Shown here: piece by piece, positions 36,314-45,866 of the stretch
How the letters are laid out: each line of letters starts with the position of its first letter
Position numbering within the stretch: position 1 is the first letter of the stretch
Source: Legionella saoudiensis
GTDB lineage: Bacteria > Pseudomonadota > Gammaproteobacteria > Legionellales > Legionellaceae
Length of the DNA: 64,000 nucleotides
Assembly (NCBI RefSeq): GCF_001465875.1
Contig: NZ_LN901324.1
Coordinates: forward strand, 496,001-560,000
Direction of reading: 5' to 3'
Position numbers and translations under genes: made by a program
The notes under the pieces: model-generated
Seen by the model: the letters and a program-made list of their open reading frames with translations, nothing else
Told to the model about the DNA's origin: nothing
The model's database searches: none

Positions 36314-36994
36314 CTAGGAGAATGAGGCTTGCCAAACTCCTTGCCGAGTCGGATACTCCAAAGTATCTTTTAACAAGCGCATAAATTCACTCCGACTAAT
36401 AATTTCCGCACCTAAGCTTAGTAAATGTGGCGTAGGAAGTTGGCAATCAATAAAATCAAAGCCCCACTCTTTCATTGTTTGGCATAAATAATATAAAGCA
36501 ACTTTTGATGCATCCGTGACTTTATGAAACATTGATTCACCAAAAAAAGCATGCCCAAGACTAATACCATATAATCCACCAACTAATTCACCATCAAGCC
36601 ATACCTCAAAAGAATGGGCAAAACCCAGCATGTGCATTTGTGTATAGACGTCAATCATATCGTTAACAATCCATGTATTATCTGCACGACCTGAGTGGGT
36701 CGCACAAGCACATATCACTTGGTGAAATACTGTATCAATAGTTATTTTAAATGGTTTTTTTAGCGATTTTTGTAAACTATGTGATACCTTAAATGCAGTA
36801 GGGCGCAAAATAAGTCTTGGATTTGGCGACCACCATAAAATAGGCGATCCCGGGCCATACCACGGAAAAACGCCTTGTGAATAAGCTTGCAAGATACGTT
36901 TGGGGTTCAAGTCGCCACCGATAAGTAATAATCCTTGTTTATCGCTGGTTTCAGGATCTGGAAATACGAAATCTTCGTTAGGGTCTATTACCAT
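36314..36994 (-). CDS. aat: Aat, leucyl/phenylalanyl-tRNA-protein transferase
   Basis: Attaches Leu or Phe to N-terminal Lys or Arg of proteins, marking them for ClpAP (N-end rule). The product has about 226 residues. GLLLIGGDL, GVFPWYGPGSPILWWSPNPR and LGHAFFGESMF are family hallmarks. The open frame extends upstream to 37093, but those 33 residues have no family match and would overlap the divergent gene. The ATG at 36994 (MVIDPNEDFVFP) lines up with known Aat starts. A GGAG lies 11 bases upstream, which is long, so the exact start is moderately sure. Confidence 0.9.
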   Translation of the reverse strand: MVIDPNEDFVFPDPETSDKQGLLLIGGDLNPKRILQAYSQGVFPWYGPGSPILWWSPNPRLILRPTAFKVSHSLQKSLKKPFKITIDTVFHQVICACATHSGRADNTWIVNDMIDVYTQMHMLGFAHSFEVWLDGELVGGLYGISLGHAFFGESMFHKVTDASKVALYYLCQTMKEWGFDFIDCQLPTPHLLSLGAEIISRSEFMRLLKDTLEYPTRQGVWQASFS

Positions 36995-37087
36995 TTGTAC
37001 AATTTCTCCATGGAGCCCATAAAATCCGTGATTGGAAGTATATTGAATATATTCTACAATTACTATAAATAAGCAAGGGGAAATCAA

Positions 37088-37744
37088 TTGCAATTAGACT
37101 ATCTTTACAGTTTGGGAAATATTTTAATTCTTCTTAGTCTGAGCTGCAGGAAAGTTCTTTTAATCCGTATTATCTTTGCTTTATCAGATACTTCATTTCT
37201 TATGTATGGAGTATTAGCTCACATCCCCCCAATGGCTTATTGGGCCATTGCTTCCTTACTTATTAATTTCGTACAAATTGGTTTTTTGATACGGGATATG
37301 ATGCCTAAATATTTAAGTGATGAATTACAATCAATAAAAAAAATATTTTTTGACAGCATGCAAACTAGTGATTTCTTACGCTTAATTAAATTAAGTCACC
37401 GGGGGACAGCAAGTAATTCAATCGTGTTAGAAAAGAATAAGCCAGTAAAAGCCTTAATGTTGATTATTAAAGGTCAAGTATATATTGATATTCAAGATTC
37501 AATCTTAGAGCTGGGGCCGTATCATTTTATTGGTGAAATGAGCTATTTTAGTGATGGTAATGCCAGCACGACAATCCATGCACGGGAACCGGTAGAGTAT
37601 TTATATTGGAATTACAGCGACTTACGACGTTTACAAATCAAAAACCCTCCCTTATTTATGAAAATGATTGAAGCTATGGGGAAAGATATTATGTTGAAAA
37701 TGTTGAACCGCAATAAAGAAACTCCCAAATCGGCAAATCAATAA
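37088..37744 (+). CDS. Popeye-like membrane protein with cyclic-nucleotide-binding domain
   Basis: A 218-residue protein starting at TTG, with AGGGGA seven bases upstream. Three hydrophobic segments (about 8-24, 26-45 and 48-69) precede a cytosolic cNMP-binding-like beta-roll (about 90-200) containing FIGEMSYFSDGNASTTIHA. Three membrane helices followed by this domain is the architecture of Popeye (POPDC) proteins. The phosphate-binding Arg of Crp-type sites is not obvious, so binding of cAMP is uncertain. It is divergent from aat and convergent with trxB, probably monocistronic. Confidence 0.75.
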   Translation: MQLDYLYSLGNILILLSLSCRKVLLIRIIFALSDTSFLMYGVLAHIPPMAYWAIASLLINFVQIGFLIRDMMPKYLSDELQSIKKIFFDSMQTSDFLRLIKLSHRGTASNSIVLEKNKPVKALMLIIKGQVYIDIQDSILELGPYHFIGEMSYFSDGNASTTIHAREPVEYLYWNYSDLRRLQIKNPPLFMKMIEAMGKDIMLKMLNRNKETPKSANQ

Positions 37745-37765
37745 ATTTAGCGGTTATCATTATTA

Positions 37766-37794
37766 AAAGAGAGGCTCCCCTGTAGAAAGGGGAG
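37766..37794 (-). terminator. Probable intrinsic terminator of trxB
   Basis: CTCCCCT (37775-37781) and AGGGGAG (37788-37794) form a 7-bp stem. On the minus strand CCTCTCTTTT follows. It lies about ten bases past the trxB stop. Confidence 0.6.
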
Positions 37795-37803
37795 GTGGGA
37801 CGC

Positions 37804-38787
<984 letters not shown>

Positions 38788-38821
38788 TTAAGATGGCGGG
38801 CATTATGACATAAACAAACCT

Positions 38822-41296
38822 ATGAATATACCTATGGCAAAACAACAATCGGGAAGAAAGGCTGGCTCCCTAAAAAAAACCATGCCAAGTTTCATTATCA
38901 AGCGCCTTAGTGAAGGCAGTTTTATCTTGTCTTTAACGGGAGCTTTATTTGTTCTTTTATCGTTAATGACGTACCAATTTACAGATCCAGGTTGGTCGCA
39001 TGTAACACGCGCAGGAACAGCGGTTGCCAACTCAGGCGGACAAGTAGGAGCGTATATTGCGGATGCTCTTTATTTTGTTTTTGGCTATTTTGCTTATTTA
39101 TTACCGGTTGTTTTTGTTTATATTACTTGGTCAATACTTCAAGATCTACGTGAATTAAAGATCCTTGATCTTCGTGCATTATCTCTACGTTTAGGCGGTT
39201 TTTTGCTGATGGTTGTTGGGGGTAGTGGTATATTAAGTTTTCAAGCACACTGGAATCGCTTAGATCCGATGCATGGTCCTGGAGGGCTTATTGGCCAAGC
39301 CGTTGGTAAGGCATGGTTTAATATGCTGAATTTACATGGCGCAGTGCTGGTTTTATTAGCTATGTTTTTAGTGGGAACAACCTGGCTTACGGGAATATCC
39401 TGGTTACAGGCAGTTGAGCTAATTGGTTTTTACACACTATCATTGATCAATAAGGCTTATGCCTCAGTGAAAAAGATAATCAGTACAAGTAGTGAATGGA
39501 TTCAAGCGTATAAAGCCCGCAAGCCAGCGGCAGAAGCTAGACCTGTTCAAGAAAAAGCGGCTCCTAAATTATTTAACTCTAAAGCTGAGCCAGAAAGAGA
39601 GCAAAATGCTCCAGTATTAATGGCTAATATAGAAAAATCCGTTGCTCCAAGGCCTGAGTCAGTGCGGCCAGAAATAACCAGGCCCGAACCTGTTAAGCCA
39701 GAGCCAGTCCGAGCTGAAGTGGTAAAACCTGCACCTGTGGTTGTTGCCGCTCCTCAACGTGATTTAAAAGAAATCCGCGCCCCTAAGCTGCATAATCCAG
39801 GTACTTTACCTGGATTAGATTTGCTGGATAAAGGAGAGCCTGGAAAGCCAATGGGTGGATATACTCATCAAGAGCTGGAAAATGTTTCTCGAGAACTAGA
39901 GCAGCATCTATTAGATTTTGGGGTGCAAGCTGATGTGGTTGCTGTACATCCAGGTCCAGTAGTTACTCGCTTTGAATTGCAATTAGCTGCGGGAGTTAAA
40001 GTCAGTAAGTTAACGGCTTTATCTAAAGATTTAGCGCGCTCTTTATCTGTAATTTCCGTACGTGTGGTCGAAGTGATTCCTGGAAAAACGGTTGTTGGTT
40101 TGGAGTTACCCAATCATTCGCGCGAAATGGTTCGCTTGTCTGATGTCTTATCTGCCGATGTATACCAACAAGCTCATTCACCAATTACCTTAGCTCTTGG
40201 TGTAGATATTGCGGGACATCCAGTTGTTGTTGATTTAGCTAAAATGCCACACTTATTGGTTGCCGGAACAACAGGTTCAGGTAAGTCAGTAGGGATTAAT
40301 GCCATGATTTTGAGTATTTTATTCAAGGCTACTCCAGAGCAAGTTCGCTTAATCATGGTGGATCCAAAAATGTTGGAATTATCAGTTTATGATGGTATTC
40401 CACACTTATTAACTCCAGTAGTCACTGACATGAAAGAAGCAGCAAGCGCCCTGCGTTGGTGCGTTGAGGAAATGGAACGTCGCTACCGATTAATGGCCTC
40501 TTTGGGCGTAAGAAACCTTGCAGGTTTTAATACGAAAGTTGCGGAAGCTATTGCCAATGGCGAGCCCTTAACGAACCCATTATGGAAGCCTGTAGATTCA
40601 ATGGATGAAACGGCTCCTCTATTAGAAGCATTACCGCATATCGTTGTGGTTATTGATGAACTTGCTGACATGATGATGGTTGTCGGTAAAAAAGTAGAGC
40701 AGTTAATTGCGCGTATCGCTCAAAAAGCACGTGCAGCCGGAATCCATATGATTCTGGCAACTCAGCGTCCATCAGTGGATGTTTTAACAGGATTGATTAA
40801 GTCCAACATTCCCACACGAATGTCATTCCAGGTTTCTTCAAAAATTGATTCTCGTACTATACTGGATCAGCAAGGCGCAGAACAATTACTAGGACATGGG
40901 GATATGCTGTATTTAGCTCCTGGAAGTGGAGCTCCATTGCGTGTACATGGCGCTTTTGTTGATGATAAAGAAGTGCATCGTATTGCAGATGATTGGCGTG
41001 CTCGTGGTGAACCGGATTACATTGAAGACATCACGAGAATAGGTGTCGATGGTGACGAAGGCGGTGGTGCTTTGGATGGGGATAGCCAGGCTGAAGATGA
41101 TGATCCACTTTATGATCAAGCCGTAGAGTTTGTCATTCAAACACGTAAAGCCAGTATTTCTGCAGTACAGCGACGATTGAAAATTGGTTACAACCGTGCC
41201 GCACGTATGGTTGAAGAAATGGAACGTACAGGGATTGTTGGCCCCTTAGATGGTGGCTATCGTGATGTCTTAGTAAACTCAGTAACAGAGGATTGA
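38822..41296 (+). CDS. ftsK: FtsK, DNA translocase
   Basis: Couples chromosome segregation to division. It has 824 residues. Four membrane segments lie in the first ~210 residues. A Pro/Glu/Val linker (about 235-320) is short compared with E. coli. The RecA-like motor carries Walker [10 protein letters not shown] and Walker [12 protein letters not shown]. The C-terminal winged-helix gamma domain (about 755-820, [19 protein letters not shown]) reads KOPS. The first ATG is used; another at 38834 is possible and neither has a strong ribosome site. lolA begins three bases after its stop. Confidence 0.96.
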   Translation: MNIPMAKQQSGRKAGSLKKTMPSFIIKRLSEGSFILSLTGALFVLLSLMTYQFTDPGWSHVTRAGTAVANSGGQVGAYIADALYFVFGYFAYLLPVVFVYITWSILQDLRELKILDLRALSLRLGGFLLMVVGGSGILSFQAHWNRLDPMHGPGGLIGQAVGKAWFNMLNLHGAVLVLLAMFLVGTTWLTGISWLQAVELIGFYTLSLINKAYASVKKIISTSSEWIQAYKARKPAAEARPVQEKAAPKLFNSKAEPEREQNAPVLMANIEKSVAPRPESVRPEITRPEPVKPEPVRAEVVKPAPVVVAAPQRDLKEIRAPKLHNPGTLPGLDLLDKGEPGKPMGGYTHQELENVSRELEQHLLDFGVQADVVAVHPGPVVTRFELQLAAGVKVSKLTALSKDLARSLSVISVRVVEVIPGKTVVGLELPNHSREMVRLSDVLSADVYQQAHSPITLALGVDIAGHPVVVDLAKMPHLLVAGTTGSGKSVGINAMILSILFKATPEQVRLIMVDPKMLELSVYDGIPHLLTPVVTDMKEAASALRWCVEEMERRYRLMASLGVRNLAGFNTKVAEAIANGEPLTNPLWKPVDSMDETAPLLEALPHIVVVIDELADMMMVVGKKVEQLIARIAQKARAAGIHMILATQRPSVDVLTGLIKSNIPTRMSFQVSSKIDSRTILDQQGAEQLLGHGDMLYLAPGSGAPLRVHGAFVDDKEVHRIADDWRARGEPDYIEDITRIGVDGDEGGGALDGDSQAEDDDPLYDQAVEFVIQTRKASISAVQRRLKIGYNRAARMVEEMERTGIVGPLDGGYRDVLVNSVTED

Positions 41297-41298
41297 TC

Positions 41299-41907
41299 AT
41301 GAAAAAAATACTGCTTGCAGTTCTTATGAGTTTTTCTGCCGGTGCGTTTTGTGAAACGGCTGAGGAGGTATTACAAACTAAATTAAACGGCATTCGTTCA
41401 ATGACTGCCAGTTTTAAACAGGTCGTAAAAGCGAAGGAGCGTGTGGTTTCCCGCTCTTCTGGGACTATGGCGCTGCAAAGACCTGGTCATTTCCGCTGGC
41501 AAACTAAAGAACCGATGACCCAATTAATGGTTGCTGATGGCCAGCGTATTTGGATTTATGATAATGATCTTGAGCAAGTTACCGTAAAAAAACAAGAAAA
41601 GGGCCTAGGAGGCACAGCTGCTTTATTTTTAAGTGGTTATGACAATACGGTAACCAGAGACTTTATTGTGGCTCAAAGTGGTTCAGCTGATAATCCTACT
41701 TTTGATTTAAAATCTAAATCACCTAAGGCTAATTTTCAGAGAATGAAATTAGTATTTCATAAAAATCTGTTAACTGAACTGGTGTTGTATGATCAGTTAG
41801 GGCAGGTGACTACAGTACAGCTAGCACAAACTAAATTAAATCCTCAATTGGCTGGTTCTTTGTTCCAATTCAAGCCGCCAAAAGGGGTTGATGTGGTACA
41901 GCAATGA
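41299..41907 (+). CDS. lolA: LolA, periplasmic lipoprotein carrier
   Basis: Shuttles outer-membrane lipoproteins from LolCDE to LolB. It has 202 residues. The signal peptide (KKILLAVLMSFSAGAFC) ends near residue 18. The core has RPGHFRWQTKEP and the QLMVADGQRIWIYDNDLEQVTV strand pair, diagnostic for LolA. It sits between ftsK and rarA, with ATGA overlap to rarA; ftsK-lolA-rarA is a conserved operon. The upstream TTG at 41293 overlaps ftsK and is less likely as start. Confidence 0.95.
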   Translation: MKKILLAVLMSFSAGAFCETAEEVLQTKLNGIRSMTASFKQVVKAKERVVSRSSGTMALQRPGHFRWQTKEPMTQLMVADGQRIWIYDNDLEQVTVKKQEKGLGGTAALFLSGYDNTVTRDFIVAQSGSADNPTFDLKSKSPKANFQRMKLVFHKNLLTELVLYDQLGQVTTVQLAQTKLNPQLAGSLFQFKPPKGVDVVQQ

Positions 41908-43211
41908 CCGAGTTTAGGAAAAACTCCTCTCTTCCATTGGCCGAGTTATTACGACCGAAGCATATTGATGAGTTAATCGGTCAACAGCATTTGCTCGGGG
42001 AGGGAAAACCCTTACGACTTAGTTTTCTGGGTGGCAAGCTCCACTCCATGATTTTATGGGGGCCACCTGGGGTTGGTAAAACAACCCTGGCGCGGATTAC
42101 CGCCGATGCTTTTGATTGTGAGTGGATCGCACTTTCAGCTGTTTTCTCAGGTGTTAAAGACATTCGAGCAGCAATGGAACAAGCCCAAGAGAATTTAGCT
42201 CAAGGCAAACACACCATTCTATTTATTGATGAAATTCATCGTTTTAACAAATCTCAACAAGACGCCTTACTACCTTATACTGAATCGGGTTTGGTTACTT
42301 TTATCGGGGCCACAACGGAAAATCCTTCCTTTGAGGTAAACTCGGCATTACTATCACGAGCACAGGTTTATGTGCTAAAGCCATTAACTAATGAAGAGTT
42401 AAAACAATTATTTGAAAAAGCACATCAAAAAGCTCTCAACGAAATTCCATTCGATGAAGCAGCAACCGCTATCATTATTGATTTTGCCGATGGTGATGCA
42501 CGAAGATTATTCAACTGTATGGAGCAGTTGCAAACCGCCTGTGCAGCCGCGAAAGTCACTGAGGTAACGAAGGATTTTGTGATTAACTCCTTAGCCCAGA
42601 ACATGCGCCGATTTGATAAGGGTGGTGAGAATTTTTACGATCAAATTTCTGCCTTACATAAATCAGTGCGTGGCTCTAATCCGGACGCTGCACTGTACTG
42701 GCTTTGCCGTATGTTAGATGGGGGAGTTGATCCTCTATACCTATCTCGACGCATTATTAGAATGGCATGGGAAGATATTGGCTTAGCCGATCCCCGAGCG
42801 ATGCAAATTGTAAATGATGCCGCAGAAACTTATGAACGATTAGGCTCGCCAGAAGGAGAGTTAGCTTTAGGCCAAGCAGTAATTTATCTGGCAATAGCTG
42901 CTAAAAGTAACGCAGGCTACAATGCGTTTAACGAAGCCATGGCTTTTGTAAAAAAAGACAAATCGCAAGAGGTGCCTATTCACTTACGTAATGCTCCCAC
43001 ACGCCTAATGAAACAATTAGGTTATGGACATGAATACCGCTACGCTCACAATGAGCCGCATGCTTATGCCGCAGGAGAACGCTATTTACCTGAAGGCATG
43101 AAAGAGCCTAATTGGTATCAGCCTGTGCCACGAGGTTTGGAAATCAAAATTGCTGAAAAGATAGAATTTTTAAGGAAGCTTGATGAGGAATATAAATACA
43201 AAAAGCCCTGA
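41904..43211 (+). CDS. rarA: RarA/MgsA, replication-associated recombination AAA+ ATPase
   Basis: Acts at stalled replication forks. It has 435 residues. Walker A is GPPGVGKTT, Walker B is FIDEIHRF, and sensor 1 is [14 protein letters not shown]. The C-terminal MgsA domain ([16 protein letters not shown], then [15 protein letters not shown]) is complete. Translation is coupled to lolA through ATGA. Confidence 0.96.
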   Translation: MTEFRKNSSLPLAELLRPKHIDELIGQQHLLGEGKPLRLSFLGGKLHSMILWGPPGVGKTTLARITADAFDCEWIALSAVFSGVKDIRAAMEQAQENLAQGKHTILFIDEIHRFNKSQQDALLPYTESGLVTFIGATTENPSFEVNSALLSRAQVYVLKPLTNEELKQLFEKAHQKALNEIPFDEAATAIIIDFADGDARRLFNCMEQLQTACAAAKVTEVTKDFVINSLAQNMRRFDKGGENFYDQISALHKSVRGSNPDAALYWLCRMLDGGVDPLYLSRRIIRMAWEDIGLADPRAMQIVNDAAETYERLGSPEGELALGQAVIYLAIAAKSNAGYNAFNEAMAFVKKDKSQEVPIHLRNAPTRLMKQLGYGHEYRYAHNEPHAYAAGERYLPEGMKEPNWYQPVPRGLEIKIAEKIEFLRKLDEEYKYKKP

Positions 43212-43244
43212 AATAATTCATTTTTAAATGTGCCAGAAAGAAGC

Positions 43245-44573
43245 TTATTTATGAGCAATCCTAATACATCCTCTAAAGAACTTAGAGTCTTCTGCAGGGA
43301 GAAGAGCCTCTCCATTTGTTAAAGAAGGATAAAAACGTTGGTCTGCTTTAAGAAGTTCTCCCACATTACTAATTAGCCCATCAATATCATTTGAGTTGTG
43401 AAAAAATGAAATTTCTATGTTTTGTGCGATATGTTGAATAATTGTATTAGAGCAAAAATGGTTATCTTTAATAAGTTCACTAAGCATATCTACGCATATG
43501 TCCTTAAATTCACGCATTGCTTCCATGATGCTGGATTTTCTAGAGTTGGGTGAAAAAGAACGGGTCGTAGGGTATTGTAGCGAATAATAAACAGGTAATG
43601 GCTTATCTGAGTTAATTTTAAAATATGATGGCCCCATGATTGTAGGCAGTTGGTGTTTAAGGCCATAACTATTTAGAAATACATCTTGAAGTATTTCTAA
43701 AGGAAGTAAGTCATGATTCATTTGAGGTGAAAAACCTGGTGTTTCACCAGTCATTATATCAATTAAATGTTTGAATGAATCAAACAAGTAGGGATTGGGC
43801 TTTTGATTCGTTGTTTCCAACAGCAAGGAATAAGCCGTCTGGTAGTGCGGGATATGCCTTAAATACATTGCTGCTTTAGCAAAAATGGTATAAAAATATC
43901 GTCGAACATCAAACCAATCCGGGTCATTTTTAATGTGATGTATCCAATTTTCGGAAAAATAGATTAGGCTGGAGTACCATGATTTATCTATTTCAGGGCA
44001 ATTTAATATGGTTTTAAATAAATTAAAATGTTCATATAAAGAGCCGGGTGGTTTAGTTTTTATTTTTAAGTCACGACACAGCTTGGTTATTCTTGATTGA
44101 CATCCAATACTGGGAAGCATAAAAATAGATCTTCCGCCAGAAATTGCTGATAAAACCCCCATGGGAGAATAATTAAATTTACTCTGAACATCTACAATAC
44201 GGGTGTAACTAAAAAATTCACCAGGAGATTGGATCCGAACGGGAAGCGTTAATTTTTTTTGAGGTAAATCAACGTACCATTCAAATTGTTTATCTATAAT
44301 CATCCCCAAGGGGGAGCTACTTTTACCATATCCGAGATGTAAATTTAGCTCATTCGGAAGTCGCGGATCATTTAACCTGAACAGAGTACCATTTTCTAGA
44401 GGCAGGAATTGGCTGTGTTCATCACCAATTAACTCTCCATAGGGAAAATTAAGTATATATAGTGGAAAATCTACCCCAGGATTTAATCGGTCTACAAGCG
44501 TATAAAATTCAAAATTAGCATTTTTAATTTTATCTTTAATTTCATGCCAATAAACTTTCCTGGTCCCGATCAT
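43245..44573 (-). CDS. Unrecognised 443-residue protein in AT-rich island
   Basis: I do not recognise a family. The product is soluble, without signal peptide or membrane segment. It is rich in aromatic residues and Pro in the first half (YWHEIKDKIK, FPLYILNFPYGELIGDE). The second half looks helical. The ATG at 44573 is preferred (AGAAG nearby); the open frame reaches a TTG at 44642. It is convergent with rarA (33-base gap) and divergent from the AfsA-like gene. Codon use is strongly A/T-biased. An uncharacterised enzyme or a Dot/Icm effector are both open. The C-terminus carries only a weak acidic patch (PAEDS). Confidence 0.7.
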   Translation of the reverse strand: MIGTRKVYWHEIKDKIKNANFEFYTLVDRLNPGVDFPLYILNFPYGELIGDEHSQFLPLENGTLFRLNDPRLPNELNLHLGYGKSSSPLGMIIDKQFEWYVDLPQKKLTLPVRIQSPGEFFSYTRIVDVQSKFNYSPMGVLSAISGGRSIFMLPSIGCQSRITKLCRDLKIKTKPPGSLYEHFNLFKTILNCPEIDKSWYSSLIYFSENWIHHIKNDPDWFDVRRYFYTIFAKAAMYLRHIPHYQTAYSLLLETTNQKPNPYLFDSFKHLIDIMTGETPGFSPQMNHDLLPLEILQDVFLNSYGLKHQLPTIMGPSYFKINSDKPLPVYYSLQYPTTRSFSPNSRKSSIMEAMREFKDICVDMLSELIKDNHFCSNTIIQHIAQNIEISFFHNSNDIDGLISNVGELLKADQRFYPSLTNGEALLPAEDSKFFRGCIRIAHK

Positions 44574-44714
44574 ATATTCTTCTAATTGGTTGGATTTAGC
44601 TCTATTATTTTGCCCTCTTATTTTATCATAAAATAATCGCAATAGAATTTGTAAATGTAAACTTTTTACGTTTAGTGGTTAAATATTTTAATCAATCATT
44701 TGCAAAATAAAAAT

Positions 44715-45383
44715 ATGAAAAATATAAATATAATAATTATCGGCAATCAATTCGCAGAATTTTCTAATGGTCAGAATATACTCACTTATGGGCAATTTCG
44801 ATGCATGCTCAAAAAGGGACTTCCAGACAACCAAGTGAAATATCAAATATATATAGGCCAAGGTCTAAGTGATTCAATGATTGATTCAATTTATAAGATG
44901 CTTAAGAGCTTTTCATGGACTGAGCGATTTTCGTTTATTGGTTTGATGCAGCGTAATAGACGTGCTGTTAGTTATTTTAATCATAAACAATGCATTATTT
45001 CAGAGCCAGAAAAAATATCGGACTATTTATTTAGATGCTATTTAATGCTGAATGAGCAAGATACAACGCATTCGACTGAGCAGCATATACAGGGGTTGGC
45101 TCTTTTAGAGGCAGCCCAGCAAATGGTTGAATCTATATCTGCAAAGTTTTTTATTTCTCCCTTAAGGAGTGAGAAAAAAAGTTTTGTTCTAAATCAAGTA
45201 AATTCAACTTTTTGGGAATATGTTTTTCCTTTAGATGTGGAGTTTATCTGTAAATTAAAGCAATTCCGTTATGGTCTTGATGGTAACTTCAAAGCTGATG
45301 CAGCTATTCAAGTGAAACAAAACAAAAAGATAGTGATGCTGTTGATATTGGTTTTAGCATTATGGAAAAGGCTACGCTTTTAA
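44715..45383 (+). CDS. AfsA-type hot-dog protein, frame 0 part of a frameshifted gene
   Basis: The product reads as an A-factor-biosynthesis (AfsA) hot-dog protein. The core segment QHIQGLALLEAAQQM matches the family's D/H-x-x-G-x-x-L-L-E-A-A-x-Q pattern, preceded by YRCYLML-like strand YLFRCYLML. In this frame the homology stops near residue 205 and the last 17 residues (IVMLLILVLALWKRLRF) look spurious. The true C-terminus continues in the -1 frame to 45517. AfsA enzymes condense a beta-ketoacyl group with a small alcohol. An acyl carrier protein gene follows directly, which fits acyl chemistry. The ATG at 44715 lacks a strong ribosome site. Confidence 0.7.
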   Translation: MKNINIIIIGNQFAEFSNGQNILTYGQFRCMLKKGLPDNQVKYQIYIGQGLSDSMIDSIYKMLKSFSWTERFSFIGLMQRNRRAVSYFNHKQCIISEPEKISDYLFRCYLMLNEQDTTHSTEQHIQGLALLEAAQQMVESISAKFFISPLRSEKKSFVLNQVNSTFWEYVFPLDVEFICKLKQFRYGLDGNFKADAAIQVKQNKKIVMLLILVLALWKRLRF

Positions 45384-45517
45384 ATATTGAGAATCATATG
45401 GGGACATCTTTAGTAAATGATCTAATAAACGGACCTTGTTTACGTCTAGTTGAGCAACTTATAGCTTTGATAGGTGAATTGTGGCTCTTAGATAATCGAA
45501 TAAACAAAAAGGAGTAA
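45329..45517 (+). other. Frame -1 continuation of the AfsA-like gene
   Basis: From GAT at 45329 the -1 frame reads DSDAVDIGFSIMEKATL and onward for 62 codons, without stop, to TAA at 45515-45517. That ends four bases before the acyl carrier protein ATG. The junction is the heptamer C AAA AAG (45323-45329). The stretch restores a hot-dog C-terminal strand (VDIGFSIMEKA) and a plausible helix. Programmed slippage, a real mutation and a sequence error are all possible. Confidence 0.65.
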
Positions 45518-45520
45518 GAA

Positions 45521-45763
45521 ATGAATAAAGATCTTTTATTAACAGATTTAGCTACATTGCTCATGGTTGATAAGAATTTGCTAGTAGATTCTATTTACTT
45601 AAACAATGAACTCTATTGGGATTCACTTTCTCTAATTTCAACGGTTGCAGCCATTTATCAGCGCTATGGTGTAACTGTTCAAGGAGTCGAATTGATGCAG
45701 TGTGAAACTATAGGCGATATTTTCTCATTAATAGGAAAGAGAGAACAAGCCGCCTGCGCTTAA
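45521..45763 (+). CDS. Small acyl carrier protein
   Basis: An 80-residue protein with the phosphopantetheine site WDSL (Ser35). The flanking helix (LISTVAAIYQRYGVTVQG) and final TIGDIFSLIG match the ACP/PCP fold. It is less acidic than FabD-pathway AcpP, which suggests a dedicated carrier. AAAAAGGAG precedes the ATG and overlaps the stop region of the frame -1 AfsA continuation. It probably carries an acyl group for the hot-dog enzyme. No ketosynthase or acyl-ligase gene is adjacent. Confidence 0.85.
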   Translation: MNKDLLLTDLATLLMVDKNLLVDSIYLNNELYWDSLSLISTVAAIYQRYGVTVQGVELMQCETIGDIFSLIGKREQAACA

Positions 45764-45866
45764 TAGCAGTTTAAAATATGATAAAAAAATAACTGTTAAT
45801 TTAATTATTAGTTAAGGTGAGTAATATATAATCATAATTACTAGGGTTCATTATGCCTGGCTAAAA

